From the NCBI RefSeq assembly GCF_025950525.1, contig NZ_JAPDGS010000008.1:62001-126000 (forward strand): DNA of 64,000 nt, given 5' to 3'. A program made the position numbers and the translations under genes. The notes below the pieces were generated by a model, which was not told the DNA's origin, made no database searches, and saw only the letters and a list, made by a program, of their open reading frames with translations. How positions within the stretch are numbered: the stretch's first letter is position 1; each line of letters starts with the position of its first letter. Positions 1 to 9,725 of this stretch are shown here, piece after piece. This stretch comes from Stagnihabitans lacustris. GTDB taxonomy: Bacteria > Pseudomonadota > Alphaproteobacteria > Rhodobacterales > Rhodobacteraceae.

Positions 1-631
1 GGGCGAGGGCGACCAACCCGATCCGGCCGACCTGATGCTGGCCGTGCAATCCGAAGGCGGTCTGGTGGGCGGCGCTTTTGTGGGCGGCGCGCTGGTCGGC
101 TATGTCTTCGGCTTTCCAACGCGGGAGGCGCATATCCAGCACTCGCACCGGCTGGCCGTCTTGCCCCAGGCGCGCGGGCTGGGGCTGGGTCTGCGGCTGA
201 AACGGTATCAGCGCGACTGGTGCCTTGCGCGGGGGATCACCCGGGTCAGGTGGACCTTCGATCCGCTGCGGTCGGTCAATGCCACCTTGAACATCCACCG
301 CCTTGGCGCCGAGGCCGGGACCTATCTGCCCGATCTTTACGGTGAAATGGCGGGGATCAACCGCGGTCTGGGGTCAGATCGGTTGATGGCCGATTGGGAC
401 CTGACCGCGCCGCATGTCGCGGCCCTCGCCCGGGACGAGACGCCCGACCGCGGCGCCCTGACCCCGCTGGAACTGACCCTGCCTCAGAACCTGGAGGCCC
501 TGGCCGCAAGCGACCCCGCCGCCGCCACGCGCCTGCGTCTGGACATGCGCGCCGCCCTGCAAAGCGCCTTTGCCGCAGGCCTGCGCATCCGGGATTTCGA
601 CCGAAGCACCCGGACCTATGCCCTGGGTTGA
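1..631 (+). CDS. GNAT-like acetyltransferase, 5' end outside window
   Basis: This is the carboxy-terminal part of a protein whose frame is already open at base 2, so the true start lies left of the window. The visible part has a GNAT-like core: a strand ending in LAVLPQARGLGLGLRLK resembles the acetyl-CoA pyrophosphate-binding loop, followed by a helix and WTFDPLRSVNATLNIHRLG, as in the predicted acetyltransferases of COG3375. The substrate is unknown. The next gene on the same strand begins 69 bases downstream with its own ribosome binding site, so co-transcription is uncertain. Confidence 0.6.
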   Translation, partial: GEGDQPDPADLMLAVQSEGGLVGGAFVGGALVGYVFGFPTREAHIQHSHRLAVLPQARGLGLGLRLKRYQRDWCLARGITRVRWTFDPLRSVNATLNIHRLGAEAGTYLPDLYGEMAGINRGLGSDRLMADWDLTAPHVAALARDETPDRGALTPLELTLPQNLEALAASDPAAATRLRLDMRAALQSAFAAGLRIRDFDRSTRTYALG

Positions 632-700
632 ACGCGGCTCTCGACTCACACCCGGTTGCGGGCTTATCGCTAGGGAAACCGCGCGACCAACGAGGACGAC

Positions 701-3118
701 ATGTCGACCGAAGACAGCTGGTTAAAGGTCCTGGACCTTCTGGCCGATGCCGTGGTGATCCTGCATCCCGAGGGCGAAATCCTGCACGCCAATCCCGCGG
801 GCCTGACCCTGCTGGGCGGGGCGCTGCATCAGGTGATCGGCCGCCCGCTGACCGCTTTCCTTGACCCGCCCGACCATGACGCCTTGCGCCGCGCCCTGCG
901 GCATGGCCTGGCTGGACAGACCCTGCCCCCCCTGCCCCTGCGTCTGGCCGATGCCGACATGACCGCGCAGCTGCACCGGCTGGAGACGGCCGCGGGCGCC
1001 GCCCCGGCGCTGGCCCTGTTCCTGCGCCCCGCCGATCAGGACACGATGCGGCTTTTGGCCTCTATCGTCGAGGGCAGCCAGGACGCGATCCTGACCAAGA
1101 CGCTGGACGGGACGATCACGTCCTGGAACTCTGCCGCCGAAGCGCTGTTCGGCTACAGCGCCGATCAGGCCATCGGCCGGTCTGTCACCATGCTGTTCCC
1201 GCTGGAACGCATCGCCGAGGAAAACGAGATCATCGCCCGCATCCGGCGCGGCGACATGGTCCGCCACTATGAGGCCACGCGCATCGCCCGGGATGGCCGG
1301 GTGCTGGACCTGTCCGTCACCGTCTCTCCGATCCGCAATGCCGAAGGCCTCGTCATCGGCGCCTCAAAGATCGCGCGCGACATGGGCCCCGAACGCGCCC
1401 GGGCCGAAAGGCTGACGGTGCTGGCCTCGGTCTATCAGAACTGCGGCGAGGCGATCATGATCTTGAACGCCAAGGGCGAATTCGTCGAGGTCAACTCGGG
1501 CTTTACCGCGATCACCGGATTCTCCGAGGCCGAGATGGTGGGGCGGTCCTTCAACGCCTTTCGGTCCGGCCGGCAATCCCCACATGAGGCGCGGCGCATG
1601 ATCCGCGAGCTGCGCCGCAACCGGATTTCCAAGGGCGAGATCTGGACCCGGCGCAAGGACGGCTCGGCCTTGGCGGGGTTCCTGACCATCACCGCGCTGC
1701 CCTGTGCCAGCCATGACAACCGCTATATCGCGATCCTGGCCGATGTGACCTCGTTGCGGCTGCAACAGGAAACGCTGGAGCGGCTGGCGCATTACGATGA
1801 CCTGACCGGCCTGCCCAACCGGCTGTTGATGCATGAACGCCTGGACCGCGCGCTAGGTCAGGCGCTGGCCACGGACAGCGAAGTGTCGGTCGCCTATCTG
1901 GACATCGACGGGTTCAAGGCGGTGAACGACCGCCACGGCCATGACGCCGGGGACGAGATCCTGATCGCCCTGGCGCAGCGCATGACGGCCTGTCTGGCGG
2001 CCTCGGATACGGTCGCGCGGATCGGGGGGGACGAGTTCGTGGTGATCCTGCCCCAGGCCCGTGGCCGCCCCCGACGGACCGAGGTGCTGGACCGGCTTTT
2101 GGCGCGCATCCGCCAGCCGATCCGCCGGGCGGGGTTGGAGATTCGGGTGGCGGCCTCGATCGGGGTGGCGACCTTTCCCCAGGATCGGGGCGGCGGGGAA
2201 CAGATCATCCGCCTGGCCGATCAGGCGATGTTCGAGGCGAAAAAGCAGGGCGGCAACCAGATCCGCCATTTCGACAGCGCCAGGCAGGAACGCGAGATCG
2301 GCCAGCGCCGTCTGGTGGGCGAAATCGAGACCGCCCTGACCGAAGGCCAATTCGAGCTGCATTTCCAGCCCAAGGTCCATCTGGCCACCGGCGCCATCGT
2401 GGGGGCCGAGGCGCTGTTGCGTTGGGTTCACCCCGCGGGCCTGCGCCTGCCCGGCGCCTTTCTGACGCAGGTGCTGGACCATCCGGTGATCGAAGAGATC
2501 GGCGCCTTTGTCATCGTCGACGCGCTGAAGGCGATCCGCAGCCTGCAGGCCGGGGGGCTGACGCTGCCCATCTCGATCAATGTCACCGCGCGCGACCTGC
2601 GGCGGCCGAATTTCGCGACCTATCTGCACCGCCAGGCGCAGCGCTTTGGGCTGAAGGATCACGCGCTGTTGCAGCTGGAGTTGCTGGAGACCGCCGCCCT
2701 GGACGACGATCCGCAAATCGCCCGCACCATCGACCGCTGTCACCGCGACGGCTTTCGTCTGGCCATCGACGATTTCGGCGTGGGCTTTGCCTCGTTGTCC
2801 TATCTGGGCCGCATCCCCGCCGACACGATCAAGCTGGACCGGTCCTTTGTGACCCACATTGCGACCGATGCCCCCAGCCGCAAGATCGCCAGCGCCGTGC
2901 TGGCCATGGCCACCGCCTTTGGCAAGCAGGTCGTGGCCGAGGGGGTCGAAACGCCGGGCGCGGCGCGGCAGCTTCTGGCTTTGGGCTGCGAGGTGGCGCA
3001 GGGCTTTTGCATCGCGCCACCCATGCCGCTGACGCATTTCCAGGCCTGGGCGGTGGAGTGGCACATGCGGGTCGCCGGGCTGTCGGGGTCCTTTGTCGAC
3101 AGCCCGCTTCTGGTCTAA
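701..3118 (+). CDS. PAS-PAS-PAS-GGDEF-EAL cyclic-di-GMP signalling protein
   Basis: An 805-residue protein predicted to make and/or degrade cyclic di-GMP. Three PAS-like sensor segments occupy roughly residues 5-110, 115-235 and 240-360. A GGDEF domain follows, with an intact GGDEF motif near residues 442-446. An EAL domain has EALLRW near residue 570, IDDFGVGFASLSYL, IKLDRSF and AEGVET, so its metal-binding and catalytic residues look complete. The usual RxxD inhibitory site just before GGDEF reads AASD, so product inhibition may be absent. No transmembrane segment is evident, so a cytoplasmic sensor is likely. The start is supported by GAGGA upstream. Its end overlaps the convergent kinase gene by 4 bases. 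Confidence 0.93.
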   Translation: MSTEDSWLKVLDLLADAVVILHPEGEILHANPAGLTLLGGALHQVIGRPLTAFLDPPDHDALRRALRHGLAGQTLPPLPLRLADADMTAQLHRLETAAGAAPALALFLRPADQDTMRLLASIVEGSQDAILTKTLDGTITSWNSAAEALFGYSADQAIGRSVTMLFPLERIAEENEIIARIRRGDMVRHYEATRIARDGRVLDLSVTVSPIRNAEGLVIGASKIARDMGPERARAERLTVLASVYQNCGEAIMILNAKGEFVEVNSGFTAITGFSEAEMVGRSFNAFRSGRQSPHEARRMIRELRRNRISKGEIWTRRKDGSALAGFLTITALPCASHDNRYIAILADVTSLRLQQETLERLAHYDDLTGLPNRLLMHERLDRALGQALATDSEVSVAYLDIDGFKAVNDRHGHDAGDEILIALAQRMTACLAASDTVARIGGDEFVVILPQARGRPRRTEVLDRLLARIRQPIRRAGLEIRVAASIGVATFPQDRGGGEQIIRLADQAMFEAKKQGGNQIRHFDSARQEREIGQRRLVGEIETALTEGQFELHFQPKVHLATGAIVGAEALLRWVHPAGLRLPGAFLTQVLDHPVIEEIGAFVIVDALKAIRSLQAGGLTLPISINVTARDLRRPNFATYLHRQAQRFGLKDHALLQLELLETAALDDDPQIARTIDRCHRDGFRLAIDDFGVGFASLSYLGRIPADTIKLDRSFVTHIATDAPSRKIASAVLAMATAFGKQVVAEGVETPGAARQLLALGCEVAQGFCIAPPMPLTHFQAWAVEWHMRVAGLSGSFVDSPLLV

Positions 3119-4674
3119 GCCTTGCGGGCGGCGCGCAGGGTGCGGGCCGCCAGTTGCAAGGCCTCAAACGCGGTGAAGCGCAGGGCGTGCAGATCGGCGA
3201 CCTTGCCCGTCGCGGGGGCAAAGATCACCGCATCGCCCGACATCGCGGCCATGGCGGCGGCAAGGTCGTGATGCACCCCCCCCGCCGGAGCCGCCAACAT
3301 CGCCGCCCCCAGAAGCACCGGCTCTTGACCGCCGGGCAAGGCGACCTGCCGCCCCGTCGTATCGGCCAGCATCTGACAGGCCAGCCGCGATTGCGCCGCC
3401 CCCCCCGAGGCCACGATCGTGTCAATCGCGATGCCCTTTGCGTCGAACCGGTCCAGCAGCTGTTTCAGCCCATAGCCGATGCCCGACAGCCCCCCCAGAT
3501 ACAGCGCGGCCAGCGTGTCGATGCCGCGGTCCAGCCCCAGCCCACTGATCACCGCCCGCGCATCTGGTTCCGCGAAAGGCGAGCGGTTGCCAAGGAACTC
3601 GGGCACCACGACGACTTCGGCGGCGGCAAGGATGGTTTCCGACAGCGTGGCCCCCAGCGTCTCGGCATGGGCGGCGACCTGCGCGATCCCCGGTCCCGCA
3701 TCGCGGTGCAGGTGGATCAGATGAGCCAAAGCCTCACCCGCCGCCGATTGCCCGCCCTCGTTCAGCCAAAGGCCGGGCAGCATGGCGTTGTAATAGGGCC
3801 CCCAGACACCGGGCACCGGCGTCGCCTGATGGGTCGAGGCCATGGAACAGGCCGAGGTGCCAAAGATATAGGCCAGCCGGCGCGTCGGATCGGCACTACC
3901 CGGCAAGGTCACGCCCAGGGTCCCCAAGCCCCCCGCATGGGCGTCGATCAGCGCGGCGGCCACCGGGGTTCCTTCGCACAGGCCAAGGTCACGCGCCGCC
4001 TGCGCCGTCAGGCCACCCAAGGGCGTGCCGGGGGCGACGATCTGGGTCCCGATCCGCCGGAAGCCCTCATCAGCCAAAGCACCCAGACCGATGGCGCGGA
4101 AATAGCCTTCGTCCCAGCGGTCTTCATGCGCCAGGTAAGTCCATTTGCACGTCACCGTGCAGGAGGACCTTTTCTCCGACCCCGTGGCCTTGAAGGTCAG
4201 CCAGTCGGGCAGGTCCCAGAACCTGCGCGCCCCCGCGAAGGCCTCAGGGCGGTGACGCGAGAGCCAGAGGAGCTTCGGCGTCTCCATCTCCGGCGAAATC
4301 CTGCCGCCGACATAGTCCAGCACCGCATAGCCGCCGCGGTTGATTTCCTCGGCCTCGGGGCTGGCGCGGTGGTCCATCCAGAGTATGACATCGCGGAGAG
4401 GGTCCTCGGAGGGGCTGACCGATACCCCCTCGGCCACCAGCGAACAGGTGGCGTCGAAGCCCACGCCCTTCACGCCCGAGGGGTCCAGCCCCTGCATGGC
4501 CTGACCCACCGCGATGCAAACCGCCTCCCAGATCTGGGCGGAGGACTGCTCGACGATTTCGCCCGCCTCGTGCCACAGGGTCAGGGGATGTTTGCCCACC
4601 CCCAGCATTTTCCCATCGGCCGAAAAGACCCCCGCCCGCGCCGAGCCCGTTCCGACATCCACCCCGATCAGCAT
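3115..4674 (-). CDS. FGGY-family carbohydrate kinase, probable D-ribulokinase
   Basis: A 519-residue FGGY sugar kinase. The amino-terminal phosphate-binding segment [12 protein letters not shown] lies at about residues 5-16. The middle holds YIFGTSACSM and the carboxy-terminal ATP-binding lobe holds ASGGAAQSR near residue 420. The family phosphorylates open-chain or ring sugars in the cytoplasm. Because it abuts a ribitol dehydrogenase-like SDR (TAAATG junction), the inferred reaction is D-ribulose to D-ribulose 5-phosphate. It is the last gene of the minus-strand sugar operon. Substrate identity is an inference from the neighbour; another ketopentose is possible. Confidence 0.85.
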   Translation of the reverse strand: MLIGVDVGTGSARAGVFSADGKMLGVGKHPLTLWHEAGEIVEQSSAQIWEAVCIAVGQAMQGLDPSGVKGVGFDATCSLVAEGVSVSPSEDPLRDVILWMDHRASPEAEEINRGGYAVLDYVGGRISPEMETPKLLWLSRHRPEAFAGARRFWDLPDWLTFKATGSEKRSSCTVTCKWTYLAHEDRWDEGYFRAIGLGALADEGFRRIGTQIVAPGTPLGGLTAQAARDLGLCEGTPVAAALIDAHAGGLGTLGVTLPGSADPTRRLAYIFGTSACSMASTHQATPVPGVWGPYYNAMLPGLWLNEGGQSAAGEALAHLIHLHRDAGPGIAQVAAHAETLGATLSETILAAAEVVVVPEFLGNRSPFAEPDARAVISGLGLDRGIDTLAALYLGGLSGIGYGLKQLLDRFDAKGIAIDTIVASGGAAQSRLACQMLADTTGRQVALPGGQEPVLLGAAMLAAPAGGVHHDLAAAMAAMSGDAVIFAPATGKVADLHALRFTAFEALQLAARTLRAARKA

Positions 4675-5394
4675 TTACAGATCCACCGTATTGGGCAGGA
4701 TCACCAGGTCCCGCACCACAACCCCTTTGCGCCGAGAAAGCATGAAAATCACCGCCTCGGCAACCTCTTCGGGCTGCATCAGACTGCCATTGGCGAGGGC
4801 CTCCTCCATCTTGGCCTTGGGCCAGTCATCCAGAAGGGCCGTCACCACCGGCCCGGGCAGGACCGCACCGACCCGCAGCCCCTTGGGCGCAAGCTGGCGA
4901 CGGATCGTGTGAACGAAGGCCTGCACCGCGAATTTGCTGGCCGTATAGATCGGCTCCCAGACGACCGGGACGACGCCCGCGATAGAGGAGGTCATGATGA
5001 TATCGCCCGAGCCCCTCTCGATCATATGCGGCAAGACGGCATGGACCGACCGAAAGGCCGCGTTGATGTTCAGGTTCAGCATCCGGTCCCATTGGGCGGT
5101 ATCGCCCGCCCAGACCTCGCCGCCGACATAGGCGCCCGCATTGGCGTGGAAGATGTCCAGCCTGCCGTGGCTGGCCAGAATCGCGGGCATCATGCCTTCG
5201 ACCGACGCAGGGTCCATCAGGTCGACCGCCAAGGCGCTGGCGCCGGGGATGCCCTTGGCGAGCCCCTCGGCCTTGGCCCCGTCGCGGTCGATCAGCACGA
5301 CAAGCGCGCCCTCTTCCGCCATGGCCCGCGCGCAGGCCAGACCGATCCCCGAGGCCGCCCCGGTGACGGCCGCCACTTTACCTGTCAGTTTCAT
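4675..5394 (-). CDS. SDR oxidoreductase, probable ribitol 2-dehydrogenase
   Basis: Classical short-chain dehydrogenase of 239 residues. The cofactor motif GAASGIG lies near residues 12-18, the active-site Ser in TSSIAG and the Tyr/Lys pair in YTASK. The tail ([26 protein letters not shown]) resembles rhizobial ribitol 2-dehydrogenases as I remember them, which would oxidise ribitol to D-ribulose. I chose the ATG at 5394 because GAGG lies 5 bases upstream; the ATG at 5409 has no visible Shine-Dalgarno. It sits between the permease and kinase genes with almost no spacer, consistent with one pathway: uptake, oxidation, phosphorylation. Confidence 0.85.
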   Translation of the reverse strand: MKLTGKVAAVTGAASGIGLACARAMAEEGALVVLIDRDGAKAEGLAKGIPGASALAVDLMDPASVEGMMPAILASHGRLDIFHANAGAYVGGEVWAGDTAQWDRMLNLNINAAFRSVHAVLPHMIERGSGDIIMTSSIAGVVPVVWEPIYTASKFAVQAFVHTIRRQLAPKGLRVGAVLPGPVVTALLDDWPKAKMEEALANGSLMQPEEVAEAVIFMLSRRKGVVVRDLVILPNTVDL

Positions 5395-5395
5395 C

Positions 5396-6625
5396 TTAGC
5401 CTCTGCCATGAGAAATACGCGACCGCCGCGCGAGACTGTCCACGATCACGGCGATGGCCAGCACGGCCCCGGTGATCATGTAGCGCAACGACGACGAGAG
5501 ATTGAGCAATGTCAGCCCCGAGGAAATCGCCTGAATGACGATGATCCCCAAAAGCGCCGACCAGGCACTTCCGCGGCCGCCGAATAGACTGGTCCCCCCG
5601 ATCACCGCTGCCGCAATGGCGTTCAAGTTGACGTCTCCGGTCCCGGCCTGCTGGCTGGACGACGCCAGACGTGAGGCCGCCAAGGTGCCGCCCAAAGCCG
5701 ACAACGTGCCGCACAGGACAAAGGCCGAAGTATAGATCCCCCGCACATTGATGCCGGCCCGCCGCGCAGCCTCGCGGTTGCCACCGACGGCGATGACCGA
5801 CCGGCCCCATTGGGTGCGGGTCAAGCCGTAGTTCAGGCAAACGACCAGCAGCACGAAAAGCCCGAACATCCATGGCAGACCCCGCCCCAGGTTCAGGTAA
5901 AAGATCGCCCCCTGCAGCGCGGCGGTGAGGACGGCGGCCTTTGTGACAAGGCCTCCCAAAGGCGGAACCGACAGGTTCGCCTTTCCGCGCCGCAGACGAC
6001 GACGTTGACCCGCGATCAGCATGACGATCCCGGGCAACAGCCCCAGCCCATGGGAGACGGCCGGAGGCATCACAAGCGTCTGGCCGAAACTGACCAGGGC
6101 GCTTTCATATGGCAGGTTGATCGACCCGGTCGGCCCAAGGATGTAAAGCTGCATCCCCAAAAGCGCCAGAAGACCGGACAGGGTCGATACGAAAGACGGC
6201 ATCCCCAGCCGGTTGAACAGCTGCGCATAGACCCAGCCCACCGCGCCGCCCATCACCAGGGCCGCCGCGATGGCCAGAAGCACGGGCCAGCCCTGCCCCA
6301 CCCAAAAGACCCCGACCATGGCCGAGGCGAAACCGCTGATCGAGCCCACCGAAAGGTCAATCTCTCCGACCAGCAGCACGCAGACGATGCCCAGCGAAAT
6401 GATCCCCACCGTGGCGCAATCAAACAGCAGGTTCACCAGGTTGTTCGGCACCAGGAAAATCGGATTCAGGATGGAAAACACCACCGAGATCACGACCAGC
6501 CCCACCGCCACCGGCAGCATCCCAAGGTCGCCCGATTTCACCCGGTCAACAAAGCTGCGCAGCGCGCCGGTCAGGCTGTCGTCATGGCGGACACGGCTGT
6601 CCGCGCGGTCCAGAGGGGCGCTCAT
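5396..6625 (-). CDS. RbsC-like sugar ABC transporter permease
   Basis: A 409-residue multispanning membrane protein of the ribose/xylose (CUT2) permease family. It shows the conserved [15 protein letters not shown] segment and hydrophobic helices throughout, with [14 protein letters not shown] in the cytoplasmic coupling region. It should form the channel for the sugar delivered by the periplasmic binding protein encoded two genes upstream. Its start overlaps the ATPase stop (ATGA), indicating translational coupling. Substrate specificity is not readable directly; ribitol or a related pentitol is inferred from the dehydrogenase and kinase. Confidence 0.92.
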   Translation of the reverse strand: MSAPLDRADSRVRHDDSLTGALRSFVDRVKSGDLGMLPVAVGLVVISVVFSILNPIFLVPNNLVNLLFDCATVGIISLGIVCVLLVGEIDLSVGSISGFASAMVGVFWVGQGWPVLLAIAAALVMGGAVGWVYAQLFNRLGMPSFVSTLSGLLALLGMQLYILGPTGSINLPYESALVSFGQTLVMPPAVSHGLGLLPGIVMLIAGQRRRLRRGKANLSVPPLGGLVTKAAVLTAALQGAIFYLNLGRGLPWMFGLFVLLVVCLNYGLTRTQWGRSVIAVGGNREAARRAGINVRGIYTSAFVLCGTLSALGGTLAASRLASSSQQAGTGDVNLNAIAAAVIGGTSLFGGRGSAWSALLGIIVIQAISSGLTLLNLSSSLRYMITGAVLAIAVIVDSLARRSRISHGRG

Positions 6626-7383
6626 TGGTGCTTCTCCATGCGGCGGGTGACGGCATTGTCGGTGGCCCCGGTGATCGCGGCCACAAGGTCTTGATGCGAG
6701 GTCGTCTGGTCAAAGACGCCGTTGTTGCGGCCCAATCGCAAGACCACGATGCGGTCGGCGACGGCGCGGACGTCTTCCATGTTGTGGCTGATCATGATGA
6801 CACCAAGCCCGCGGTCGCGGACGCGCTCGATCAGGTTCAGGACCTCGGCGGTTTGGGCGACACCCAGGGCCGCGGTCGGTTCGTCCAGCATGATGATGCG
6901 GGGGTTCAGGATCAGCGACCGCGCAATCGCCACGGTCTGACGCTGACCGCCCGACAGCGAGGCAATCGGCTCACGCACGGACGGTATCCGCGCGGCAAGT
7001 TCCTGCAGCAGGGTCCAGGACCGCGCCTCCATCGCCTCTTCGTCCAGCGCATAGGGAGAGAGTTCATGGCCCAGAAACAGGTTCGCCACCACGTCCAGGT
7101 TCTCGCAAAGCGCCAGGTCCTGATAGACCGTCGCAATCCCCAGCTTCATCGCCGCCGCCGGACTGTCCATCGTCACCTCGCGGCCCTCGTAACGGATCAC
7201 GCCAGAGGTGGGCTGATGCACCCCCGCGAGGACCTTGACCAAGGTCGATTTCCCCGCGCCATTGTCGCCCACCAGGGCCACGACCTCGCCCGGGTTGATA
7301 TCCAGTTCGATGTCCGTCAAAGCCGAAACGGCGCCGAATTTCTTCGACACGCCGCGCAGGCTGAGGATTGGTTGCTGTGCCAT
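6622..7383 (-). CDS. RbsA-like sugar ABC transporter ATP-binding protein, single domain
   Basis: ABC ATPase of 253 residues. It has Walker A GDNGAGKST, signature LSGGQRQTVAIARSL, Walker B IIMLDEPTAAL and the switch histidine in MISHNMEDV. CUT2 systems often carry two fused ATPase domains (about 500 residues); this one has a single domain, as in FrcA-type transporters. The start at 7383 is preceded by GGGGGGAGAAC; an upstream in-frame ATG would add 18 arginine-rich residues unlike the family. It is separated from the binding-protein gene by a GC-rich hairpin. Confidence 0.92.
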   Translation of the reverse strand: MAQQPILSLRGVSKKFGAVSALTDIELDINPGEVVALVGDNGAGKSTLVKVLAGVHQPTSGVIRYEGREVTMDSPAAAMKLGIATVYQDLALCENLDVVANLFLGHELSPYALDEEAMEARSWTLLQELAARIPSVREPIASLSGGQRQTVAIARSLILNPRIIMLDEPTAALGVAQTAEVLNLIERVRDRGLGVIMISHNMEDVRAVADRIVVLRLGRNNGVFDQTTSHQDLVAAITGATDNAVTRRMEKHQ

Positions 7384-7405
7384 GTTCTCCCCCCCTTTTG
7401 GTGGA

Positions 7406-7425
7406 CCGGCGCGTCTCCGCGCCGG
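7406..7425 (-). terminator. Intercistronic hairpin after sugar-binding protein gene
   Basis: Perfect 8-bp arms CCGGCGCG/CGCGCCGG with a TCTC loop lie between the binding-protein stop and the ATPase start. There is no T tract, so it is more likely an mRNA-stabilising or partial-termination element than a full terminator. Confidence 0.55.
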
Positions 7426-7433
7426 CCAAAGTC

Positions 7434-8465
7434 TCACTCGATGCCAAGCGCCTTGCAGGCCTCGGCATAGTCGGCCGTGCAGATATCGGCGGCCTTTTCG
7501 ATCCCCTTGTCAAAGATCTCGGCCTTGATGTTCTCGGCCGTCACGACGGCGGGAACAAACAGCTGCGAGGGCGCGCCATACAACTCTGACGTCGCCTCGG
7601 GGGTCTTGCCGTCGAGGAACAGCACCGCCGCCTGGGCCGCCGCCGCCGCCACAATCTCGGAGGGCTTGGAAATCGTGTTGTATTGGTCGCCCGCAATGAT
7701 CAGCTGCAACGCGGCTTGCGTCGCGTCATTGCCGGTGATCGGGGGAACCGGATCGACGCCCGCCGCCTTGAAGGCCGCAATCGCGCCGCCGCCGGTGCCG
7801 TCATTGGCCGCCACAACGCCCATGATTTCGGCGCCGAACCGGGTGACTTGGCCCGAAGCCCATTCCTGCGCCTTGGGCGGCGCCCAATCGGGGGTGTCGA
7901 ACTCGGCCAGGGTCTTGTAGCCCGACGCGGCCAGCGCCTCGTGGATGCCGTCACGGATCAGACCGGCGGCGGCGTCCGTGGGCGAGCCGTTGATCTGCAA
8001 CACGCCCGACCCTTCAGGAACGCCCTTGGCCTTCATATGTTCGACGAGGCTCTGAGCGATGGCAAAGCCGATGCCCTTGTTGTCAAAGGAGACATAGAAA
8101 TCCGGCGCCTTGTCCGGGATCGGGCGGTCATAGGCGATGACCTTGACGCCCTGGGCCTGCGCCTGCGCCACCAGCGACGCCGCAGCCGTCGAATCCACCG
8201 GGTCCAGCACGATCACGGTCGCGCCCTGCGCCATGACCGAGTTGAACTGCTGCTGTTGGTCGGCCGCATCGCCATTGGCGTTTTGGTAGATCACGGTGCA
8301 GGTCGGGCACAGCTTTTCCATCTCGGCCTTGAAGCCGGGATAGTCGTGCTGCTCATAGCGGGTCGAGGCTTGGTCGGGCATCAGGAAGGCCACAACCGCG
8401 CCATCGGCCGCCATCGAGGCCACCGGGAACAGGGCGGCCACCGAAGCCAAAAGGATCTTCTTCAT
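7434..8465 (-). CDS. RbsB-like periplasmic sugar-binding protein
   Basis: A 343-residue substrate-binding protein with a signal peptide (MKKILLASVAALFPVASMAA, cleavage near residue 20). It has the periplasmic-binding fold of the ribose/xylose family: FLMPDQASTRYEQHDYPGF, VIVLDPVDSTAA, VIAYDRPI and VVAANDGTGGGAIAAF. It should capture the sugar in the periplasm and deliver it to the permease encoded downstream. It is the first gene of the structural operon and lies downstream of the AraC regulator gene on the same strand, with a 117-bp gap that probably holds the promoter. Confidence 0.92.
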   Translation of the reverse strand: MKKILLASVAALFPVASMAADGAVVAFLMPDQASTRYEQHDYPGFKAEMEKLCPTCTVIYQNANGDAADQQQQFNSVMAQGATVIVLDPVDSTAAASLVAQAQAQGVKVIAYDRPIPDKAPDFYVSFDNKGIGFAIAQSLVEHMKAKGVPEGSGVLQINGSPTDAAAGLIRDGIHEALAASGYKTLAEFDTPDWAPPKAQEWASGQVTRFGAEIMGVVAANDGTGGGAIAAFKAAGVDPVPPITGNDATQAALQLIIAGDQYNTISKPSEIVAAAAAQAAVLFLDGKTPEATSELYGAPSQLFVPAVVTAENIKAEIFDKGIEKAADICTADYAEACKALGIE

Positions 8466-8582
8466 ATCTCACTCCCTCAGACAAACCTTCCCGTGCCGCC
8501 CGGGGGCGTCAGATGGAAGGTCTTGGAAAAGCCCCCTGTTGATCCGCGCACACCCGGGGGCCGGGGGGCGTGGCGGTTTGGG

Positions 8583-9458
8583 TCAGGCGGCCAACTGGTT
8601 CGCCTCCAGCAGGGCCCGAAAGCGGCTGGGGTTCATCCCCTTGCGCCGCAGGAATTGGCGGTTGAAGTTCGACAGGTTGTTGAACCCCACCGCAAAGCAG
8701 ATCTCTGTCACCGTCATGGCGACTTCGTTCATCAGCATCTGGCAGGCTAGGTTGATCCGCAGCCGGTTGACATATTCAACCAGCCCCATTCCCGTGTGAC
8801 GGCGAAAGCTGCGCGAAAAGGCGCTAGCCGTCATCCCCGCGACCAAAGCCAGATCCGTTTCCGCGAAATCTTCCGTCAGGTTCTGGTTGATGAAGGCCAG
8901 CGCCTTGTTCACCCCATCGGTCATGAAACCCGATGGGTCGGGCAAATAGGCATCCGAGGCGAGGCACGTGGCGCCCGGGTCGGACGCCAGCCGCGCCAAA
9001 AGGTCAAGGAACAGCGCAGCCCGGCGCGGCCCCTTGGCCCCGATCAGCTCGGCCAGGATCGGACCGCAGGCCTGCGAGGTGGCGTCGGAAAAGACGACCC
9101 CGCGACGGGACTGCGCGAACAGCGCCTGAAAGCCGCCGGTGTCGGGGAACAGGTCAGCCAGCCGCAAAAGCAGGTCCTGAGGGAATTGCAAAACGCGGTT
9201 GCGCAGCGCCACGGTCTCGCCGGGTGCCATATGGCTGACCCAGTTGTGCGGCAGGTTCGGCCCGGTCAGGACCAGATTGCCGGGGCCGAAATCCCCGATG
9301 AAATCGCCGACGTAATAGTGACCCGAGGTGGCGACGACGTGGTGAATCTCGAGTTCCGGGTGGAAATGCCAGCGCACGGTGTGAAACGGCCAGCCATGCG
9401 CCCAAGCGGTGAAGCTTTGGCCCTGTCCGATCTGGACGACTTCAAGATCCGGCGTCAT
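8583..9458 (-). CDS. AraC-family transcriptional regulator
   Basis: A 291-residue regulator. The amino-terminal half is a cupin-like sensor (AHGWPFHTVRWHFHPELEIHHVV). The carboxy-terminal 100 residues hold two helix-turn-helix motifs (DLALVAGMTASAFSRSFRR and VTEICFAVGFNNLSNFNRQF), typical of AraC/XylS proteins. The start at 9458 is supported by AAGGGGGGA upstream. It lies just ahead of the ribitol-type operon on the same strand and is the obvious candidate activator of it. The effector is unknown. Confidence 0.9.
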   Translation of the reverse strand: MTPDLEVVQIGQGQSFTAWAHGWPFHTVRWHFHPELEIHHVVATSGHYYVGDFIGDFGPGNLVLTGPNLPHNWVSHMAPGETVALRNRVLQFPQDLLLRLADLFPDTGGFQALFAQSRRGVVFSDATSQACGPILAELIGAKGPRRAALFLDLLARLASDPGATCLASDAYLPDPSGFMTDGVNKALAFINQNLTEDFAETDLALVAGMTASAFSRSFRRHTGMGLVEYVNRLRINLACQMLMNEVAMTVTEICFAVGFNNLSNFNRQFLRRKGMNPSRFRALLEANQLAA

Positions 9459-9662
9459 GCATCCCCCCTTATCAGCAGCCTCCGTTCCGCCGATCTTTGC
9501 ACAATGCATAGGATTTCAGCAGACCGCTACCACGACAACGCCGCCCCACCGATACTATTTTGTCTTTCTGCACCGCAGAGAAGTCGAAAACTGCACGAAA
9601 GGTCCGGGTTGGGCTGCGGCGATTCGCTGTTATGCCTCCGCTGCCGTGCGTCTGGCAGGCCG

Positions 9663-9690
9663 GCATCCGTTGGGCTTGCATCCGGTGGGC
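9663..9690. repeat. Short direct repeat before gph
   Basis: GCATCCGTTGGGC (9663-9675) and GCATCCGGTGGGC (9678-9690) differ at one base and repeat with a 15-bp period in the 267-bp divergent region between the AraC gene and gph. No other feature is evident in that region apart from the ribosome binding sites. Confidence 0.4.
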
Positions 9691-9725
9691 AGGGGTTTAC
9701 CCTTGGGCCAGCCAAAGGAGACACC

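Noticed and set aside
1853-3064. A 403-codon minus-strand frame opposite the GGDEF/EAL gene
   Set aside because: It mirrors the codons of a clear signalling protein and shows no family motif.
2422-5475. A 1017-codon plus-strand open frame opposite the kinase and dehydrogenase genes
   Set aside because: It is antisense to two well-recognised genes, its product is a low-complexity Arg/Gly/His/Gln mix with no domain, and long antisense frames are expected at this GC content.
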